Assembly (NCBI GenBank): GCA_947586625.1
Contig: CANPXS010000013.1
Coordinates: 1-33,446 of the forward strand
Reading direction: 5' to 3'
Length of the DNA stretch: 33,446 nucleotides
DNA from: an uncultured Clostridia bacterium
GTDB lineage: Bacteria; Bacillota; Clostridia; Oscillospirales; CAG-272
How positions within the stretch are numbered: position 1 is the stretch's first letter; each line of letters starts with the position of its first letter. Both the position numbers and the translations under genes were made by a program. Shown here piece by piece: positions 29,776 to 33,446 of this stretch. The notes beneath the pieces were generated by a model. It was not told where the DNA came from. It saw only the letters and a list, made by a program, of their open reading frames with translations, and searched no databases.

Positions 29776-31175
29776 TCGGCTATATGCTTATATGGGTAAA
29801 GCGCCCGCCACTCGCCCGTCTCTATGTCGGCTAAGCATATGTACTCGGAGATCCTGCCCGCTTCTTCGATGTCCCGATACCGCTTGCCGCTGAATATCGC
29901 ATATCCGTCGACGACCTCGAAATAATCTCCCTCACCGAGAATGCTTATGTCGACGCCAATATCCGAGTAGCATGTTGTGACCTCGCCGCTTTCGGGGTCG
30001 TATTTGTAGAGCGTTCCGCCGTCGCAGGTGCAGATGTCGAAAACATTTCCTCCCGTCGTACCGTCAGTGAAGGATACGCCCATATCCCTGAAATTCGTCT
30101 TTGTATAGTAGAGGTCGCCGTCATACGAATCGAACGCGATCACGTTTTCGTCGACGAGCCTCTCGCCGGAGGCGATGTCGGCGGCGTCAAGCATGTACAC
30201 ATCGGAAATAATACAGTCGCTGCTGTAATTTTTGCCGTCCGTTTCGTCGAACGCGCGGCATGCGCGCTCAAAATAAATGACTCCGTTATCGGCGCGCGCA
30301 CGCAGTACAAATTCGGCATCATTCCTGAGCGTCGTCGGTCCGATATCGTATTCGTCCCGCATGTCGTCGAGCCCGAGCGAGCAGCTTCCTATCATATTTT
30401 CTTCCGTGATGTACCATACGCGTCCGTTCGTTATTCCTATCATGCGCGCTCCGAATCCCGGGTCGATTATCGTATATTCCCCCGTACCGATATCGACGAC
30501 GCCGATATTGTTCCAGTAAGGCAAAAACCCGCTCCACTTTGATGTGAAATAAAGCTTTCCGCGGTACAGCCACGCGTTTGTTATCACGTTGACCGGGACG
30601 GTCGCGAGCTCTCTGACCTCTCCCGTACCGACGTCGTACTCCCTGATGTCCGTGACATAGCCGTGTGTTTCTTTGTCGTTTTCTTCGTCGTAATATGAGT
30701 CCGTGTGCCTTGCGAAATAGTATATGAGCGGCTGATCCCTGTACTCCGCGTCGACGACGAGTATTATGGAGTCCGACATCGACTCCGACGCCATCGGACA
30801 GCGGATGCTCTCGTGGTCGCACGTCGGGTCCTCGTGCAGGTAAAGAGCTTCGCCCGGACTGTCGAGGAGCACCTCGCCGAGCGTGCAGTTCGTCGTATGT
30901 ATCGACGCAAAGATCACGCTGTAGCCCGTGTACATGTTCGTATTGTAGACGGTGTCATCCTCGTAGAACCGTTTGTATTTAGCGTTATTGACCTTTGGCG
31001 GGCCGTTTTCCGCCGTTTCCGCGCCGCCGCTCATGTAAACGTTGCTTCCGTTTGAATCGTCTGAATTGTCTGTTTCATCGGATCCCGGCACCGACGCCGT
31101 TTCGCACGACGATATGCATGACAGTACGATACCGCACAGAAGTGCCACTGCCGCACACAATATTATCTTTTTCAT
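29772..31175 (-). CDS. Large secreted lipoprotein, paralogue of 2672-4057
   Basis: This is a 467-residue protein with signal peptide MKKIILCAAVALLCGIVLSC and a lipobox-like ISSC a few residues on; AGGAAG precedes the ATG. A Ser/Asn/Asp-rich linker (about 25-55) is followed by the same repeated-blade domain as the first lipoprotein. Shared strings include EDPTCDHESIRC against PDPTCRHRDYQC, IILVV, MIGSCSLGLDDMRDEYDIG against KIGSCALDFTDVREEYDCG, and DGDLYYTK against NGDLYYTV. The two are alignable over most of their length. Its stop overlaps the start of the fused ABC-2 permease, so they are one operon. Role unknown; an exporter-linked envelope sensor or binding protein is inference. Confidence 0.87.
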   Translation of the reverse strand: MKKIILCAAVALLCGIVLSCISSCETASVPGSDETDNSDDSNGSNVYMSGGAETAENGPPKVNNAKYKRFYEDDTVYNTNMYTGYSVIFASIHTTNCTLGEVLLDSPGEALYLHEDPTCDHESIRCPMASESMSDSIILVVDAEYRDQPLIYYFARHTDSYYDEENDKETHGYVTDIREYDVGTGEVRELATVPVNVITNAWLYRGKLYFTSKWSGFLPYWNNIGVVDIGTGEYTIIDPGFGARMIGITNGRVWYITEENMIGSCSLGLDDMRDEYDIGPTTLRNDAEFVLRARADNGVIYFERACRAFDETDGKNYSSDCIISDVYMLDAADIASGERLVDENVIAFDSYDGDLYYTKTNFRDMGVSFTDGTTGGNVFDICTCDGGTLYKYDPESGEVTTCYSDIGVDISILGEGDYFEVVDGYAIFSGKRYRDIEEAGRISEYICLADIETGEWRALYPYKHIAE

Positions 31176-31349
31176 TTGTTCTCACTTCCTCGCTCGACGT
31201 TTATTTCTTTACACAAATATTGTATCATAAAAAGTTTTAAGAAGGGCGGAACAAACGCTTAAATTTTGTTTAACATTTGCATATCGCGTGAATATATGCA
31301 TAAAATTCGATCCTGCGTGATGCTGCGTCGCCTGCACAGCGGCTTCACC

Positions 31350-31430
31350 ACACTTTTCGCGAAGCGAAAAGTGTAAGACGGCTTCGAGTGTAACGAGAAG
31401 ACGTTACACACACGTTTTCGCGAAGCGAAA
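31350..31430. repeat. Palindromic hairpin cluster upstream of dusB (cousin of P1-P4)
   Basis: ACACTTTTCGC-GAA-GCGAAAAGTGT (31350-31374) is a perfect 11-bp hairpin. CTTCGAGTGTAACGAGAAG and a second hairpin CGTTTTCGC-GAA-GCGAAAAGCG follow. The first resembles one arm of the P-family. Stretch 31176-31349 shows nothing else of note. Confidence 0.6.
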
Positions 31431-31457
31431 AGCGCGCGTCCGCGCGGCGCTGCGCAC

Positions 31458-31486
31458 TTGCGCGATGCGGCGATATGTGATATACT
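31458..31486 (+). promoter_or_regulatory. Promoter of dusB
   Basis: TTGCGC, 17 nt and TATACT, about 35 nt before the dusB start. Confidence 0.55.
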
Positions 31487-31521
31487 TGTCGCATAAGCGA
31501 AACGGACGGGGCGAGGCGGAA

Positions 31522-32517
31522 ATGAAGGACATAATACTCGGCGGCACGAGGATAAAAAACGGCGTGATGCTCGCACCGATGGCGGGCGCCGCCGACTACG
31601 CGATGCGATTTGTCTGCCGCAGTCACGGATTGTCGTATGCGGTCACTGAGATGGTGTCGGCGAAGGCGATGATGTACGGCGACAAAAAGACGCGCCGTCT
31701 CGCCGCCATACGTCCTGACGATGTACCGCTCGCGGTGCAGATATTCGGCTCCGACCCGGACGCGATGGCGAATGCGGCGATCGCGATCGTGCGCGGCGCG
31801 GACGAGGACGGCGAACCGATGCCGGCGGCGATAGATATAAACATGGGATGCCCTGTGCCGAAGATAGTGAAAAACGGCGACGGGAGCGCACTGATGAAAG
31901 ATCCCGCGCTCGCGCACGATATCGTCGCCGCATGTGCGCGCGCGCTCGACGGGACGGGAGTGCCTGTCACGGTCAAGATACGCGCCGGATGGGAAGCGAA
32001 CAAGAACGCGGTCGAGATCGCAAAAACTGTCGAGGACGCGGGCGCGTCGCTCATCGTCGTCCACGGACGGACGCGCGAGCAGATGTATTCGCCGCCCGTG
32101 GATATGGAAATAATCGCGGACGTGAAGCGCGCGGTCGGTGTCCCCGTCGTCGGAAACGGAGATGTGCGTTCATACGATGACGCGGAGGCGATGATATCGG
32201 CGACAGACTGCGACGGGGTAGCGATAGGACGCGGCGCGCTCGGGAACCCGTGGATATTCGAGGAAATAAACGCGCACGCGGACGGACTCGCTATATCCCC
32301 GCCGACGACGGAGGAGAGGATAGCGGAAGCGGAGCGTCACGTCCGCATACTCGTCGGCGACAAGGGCATGCACATCGGACTGTTTGAGGCGCGCAAGCAT
32401 CTCGGCTGGTACATACACGGCATGCGCGGCGCGCCGGCTGCCCGCGACCGCATAATGCGCGCTGTGACGCTCGACGAAATGCTTTCCGCGCTGCGGGAGC
32501 TTATCACCGACCGATGA
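31522..32517 (+). CDS. dusB: tRNA-dihydrouridine synthase
   Basis: This is a 331-residue protein from ATG 31522 (GAGGCGGA upstream); the track's first 19 residues are unlikely to be translated. The Dus fold is clear: GVMLAPMAGAADYAMRFVCR (FMN site), VTEMVSAKAM, VQIFGSDP, the catalytic Cys in DINMGCPVPKIVKNGDGSALM, VTVKIRAGW, VVHGRTREQMYSPPVD, VVGNGDVRSYDDA and GVAIGRGALGNPWIF. A C-terminal helical tRNA-binding domain follows (HIGLFEARKHLGWYI). It reduces uridine to dihydrouridine in tRNA using FMN and NADPH. It is a single gene with its own promoter. The dusB subtype is the usual one in Firmicutes; subfamily not proven here. Confidence 0.93.
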   Translation: MKDIILGGTRIKNGVMLAPMAGAADYAMRFVCRSHGLSYAVTEMVSAKAMMYGDKKTRRLAAIRPDDVPLAVQIFGSDPDAMANAAIAIVRGADEDGEPMPAAIDINMGCPVPKIVKNGDGSALMKDPALAHDIVAACARALDGTGVPVTVKIRAGWEANKNAVEIAKTVEDAGASLIVVHGRTREQMYSPPVDMEIIADVKRAVGVPVVGNGDVRSYDDAEAMISATDCDGVAIGRGALGNPWIFEEINAHADGLAISPPTTEERIAEAERHVRILVGDKGMHIGLFEARKHLGWYIHGMRGAPAARDRIMRAVTLDEMLSALRELITDR

Positions 32518-32523
32518 AATTTT

Positions 32524-32549
32524 GAGGGGAGCTTTCAGAAGCTCCCCTC
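32524..32549. terminator. Terminator shared by dusB and the GT2 gene
   Basis: GAGGGGAGCTT-TCAG-AAGCTCCCCTC is an 11-bp perfect stem followed by TTTTA on the plus strand. The GT2 stop codon, on the opposite strand at 32535-32537, lies inside the loop, so the last GT2 codons form one arm. Confidence 0.88.
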
Positions 32550-33257
32550 TTTTACGTATTTCTTTATCTTGCGCAGGTCGCGCAGCATCCGCACTGCGTC
32601 GCGGAGCGGATTTATCTTTGACTGCGACTCGCAGTGATTTATTATCTTCACCGGAAATTCGCGCATCTTGTACCCGATCTTTTCTGCGATAAGGAGCGCC
32701 TCGATGTCGAACGCCCAGCCGTTCGTTTTGCATCCGGCGAAGACTCTGCGCGCCGCGTCCCCGCGCCATGCCTTGAAGCCGCACTGCGAGTCGCTGTGAC
32801 GGAACCCCGCCGCCAGCTTCAGGACGAGTATATATGTGCGCGACATGAGCTTGCGCAGGAACGTGTAGCCCGCATATCCCTCCGGGTCGAGGACGCGCGA
32901 GCCGATGACGACGTCAGCATCATGCTCCGCGTCGAGTATGCGGACCGCCTCCGCGATCTTGTCGGTGCCGTACGCGTTGTCGCAGTCGGTGACGATGACG
33001 ATATCGCCGTGCGACGCGGCAACGGCGGTCCGCACCGCGGACCCCTTGCCCCTGTTGTCGGGATAGCCGACAACGGAGACGCCGCCGATACCGCATCCGC
33101 GGACGATGTCGCCGCAGCCGTCGCGGCTGCCGTCGTCGCAGAATATGACCTCCCAGTCGCCGGGCAGTATTTTTTCGCATGCGTCCGAAAACGTCGCGGC
33201 TGCCTCCGCCGCGATCGCGCTTTCGTTATACATCGGTATACAGACTGACAGTTTCAA
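32535..33257 (-). CDS. GT2-family glycosyltransferase, dolichyl/polyprenyl-phosphate sugar synthase-like
   Basis: This is a 240-residue protein starting at TTG, with AGAGGA 10 nt upstream; the conserved first strand KLSVCIPMYNESAIA begins right there. GT-A motifs are present: VIFCDDGSRDGCGDIV, DNRGKGSAVRTAV, the metal-binding VTDCDNAYGTDKI, IGSRVLDPEG, and DSQCGFKAWRGDAARRVF...WAFDIEALLIAEKIGY, the acceptor-side string of the DPM1/Alg5 subgroup. There are no membrane helices, unlike many GT2 relatives. It probably moves a hexose to a polyprenyl phosphate carrier at the inner membrane face. It could supply the surface polymer handled by the LCP operon, but it is about 6 kb away and in another transcription unit. 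Confidence 0.9.
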   Translation of the reverse strand: MKLSVCIPMYNESAIAAEAAATFSDACEKILPGDWEVIFCDDGSRDGCGDIVRGCGIGGVSVVGYPDNRGKGSAVRTAVAASHGDIVIVTDCDNAYGTDKIAEAVRILDAEHDADVVIGSRVLDPEGYAGYTFLRKLMSRTYILVLKLAAGFRHSDSQCGFKAWRGDAARRVFAGCKTNGWAFDIEALLIAEKIGYKMREFPVKIINHCESQSKINPLRDAVRMLRDLRKIKKYVKEGSF

Positions 33258-33286
33258 TTTATTTTTTCCTCTTTGTTAAAGAGTCT

Positions 33287-33446
33287 TTATTTTTTCAGCT
33301 TCATAACGGTCACGTCGACGTCGACCGTGACAGTGAGCGCCTCGAGCGAGAGCAGCCGCTCTGCCCCCTCGCGCGGCGTGCGCCAGCGGTACGGCGTCAT
33401 TGAAAACAGCGCCGCGATGTGCTCGCGCCCGGCGACCTCCGCCGTG
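33287..33446 (-). CDS. RlmA-like 23S rRNA guanine-N1 methyltransferase, C-terminal fragment
   Basis: The gene enters from the right edge; 52 residues and a TAA stop are visible. The string HIAALFSMTPYRWRTPREGAERL is the C-terminal signature of RlmA-type rRNA methyltransferases (xLFxMTPYxWxT). The end VTVDVDVTVMKLKK is a typical last beta strand. The SAM-binding and zinc parts lie outside the window, so completeness cannot be judged. The GT2 start is about 30 nt downstream, so the two may be co-transcribed. Confidence 0.75.
   Translation of the reverse strand, partial: TAEVAGREHIAALFSMTPYRWRTPREGAERLLSLEALTVTVDVDVTVMKLKK

Overview
The window looks like a chromosome segment of a moderately GC-rich Clostridia bacterium, probably an uncultured plant-fibre degrader of the Oscillospiraceae/Ruminococcaceae type from a gut or rumen. 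The basis is Gram-positive surface machinery (class B sortase with an SPTTG substrate, LCP protein, Wzz/BY-kinase pair), strong AGGAGG ribosome binding sites, sigma-A promoters with 17-nt spacers, and xylan-degrading enzymes. The taxonomic call is inference. I saw no tRNA, rRNA, CRISPR array or complete insertion sequence.

Layout. 1-1188 (-): a GH10 xylanase lipoprotein cut by the window edge. 1386-2435 (+): a HAD phosphatase and an ASRT-family protein. 2672-4057 (+): a large lipoprotein. 4058-4735: a repeat island carrying a promoter-driven putative ncRNA. 4797-7084 (+): a NatA/NatB-like ABC exporter with a cloverleaf hairpin between its two genes. 7085-8000: a second repeat island. 8175-13794 (+): a three-gene operon of GH43, a beta-propeller/rhodanese fusion and GH3. 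13936-15338 (-): an ECF sigma factor and a coupled membrane protein, probably its anti-sigma. 15490-16107 (-): a small membrane protein. 16298-17994 (+): a tyrosine recombinase overlapping pgsA. 18170-18589 (-): an AT-rich GNAT acetyltransferase. 18826-21722 (-): two tandem MutS-like ATPases. 21878-26182 (-): a five-gene surface operon (Wzz-like, BY-kinase, sortase B, SPTTG surface protein, LCP). 26340-27290: a third repeat island. 27292-31175 (-): a double-length ABC-2 permease and a lipoprotein paralogous to 2672-4057. 31522-32517 (+): dusB. 32535-33257 (-): a GT2 glycosyltransferase. 33287-33446 (-): the C-terminus of an RlmA-like methyltransferase.

How the genes work together. GH10 outside the cell, followed by GH43 and GH3 without visible signal peptides inside it, fits stepwise breakdown of (arabino)xylan, with short oligosaccharides finished in the cytoplasm. 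The surface operon links polysaccharide chain-length control and tyrosine phosphorylation to a sortase, its likely substrate and a glycopolymer ligase, but contains no glycosyltransferase. Two paralogous lipoproteins each sit next to an ABC-2 exporter, which suggests an exporter-associated sensor or accessory role.

The most unusual content is in the non-coding islands. A core of about 130 nt recurs at least four times on both strands. Intact copies are driven by a near-identical promoter (TTGAYA, 16-17 nt, TATAAT, then ATAGGCAG). In two islands, cores or core fragments face each other across the promoter-bearing module, as expected for an invertible or rearranging element. The islands also hold repeated cloverleaf palindromes and G-rich terminator-like hairpins.
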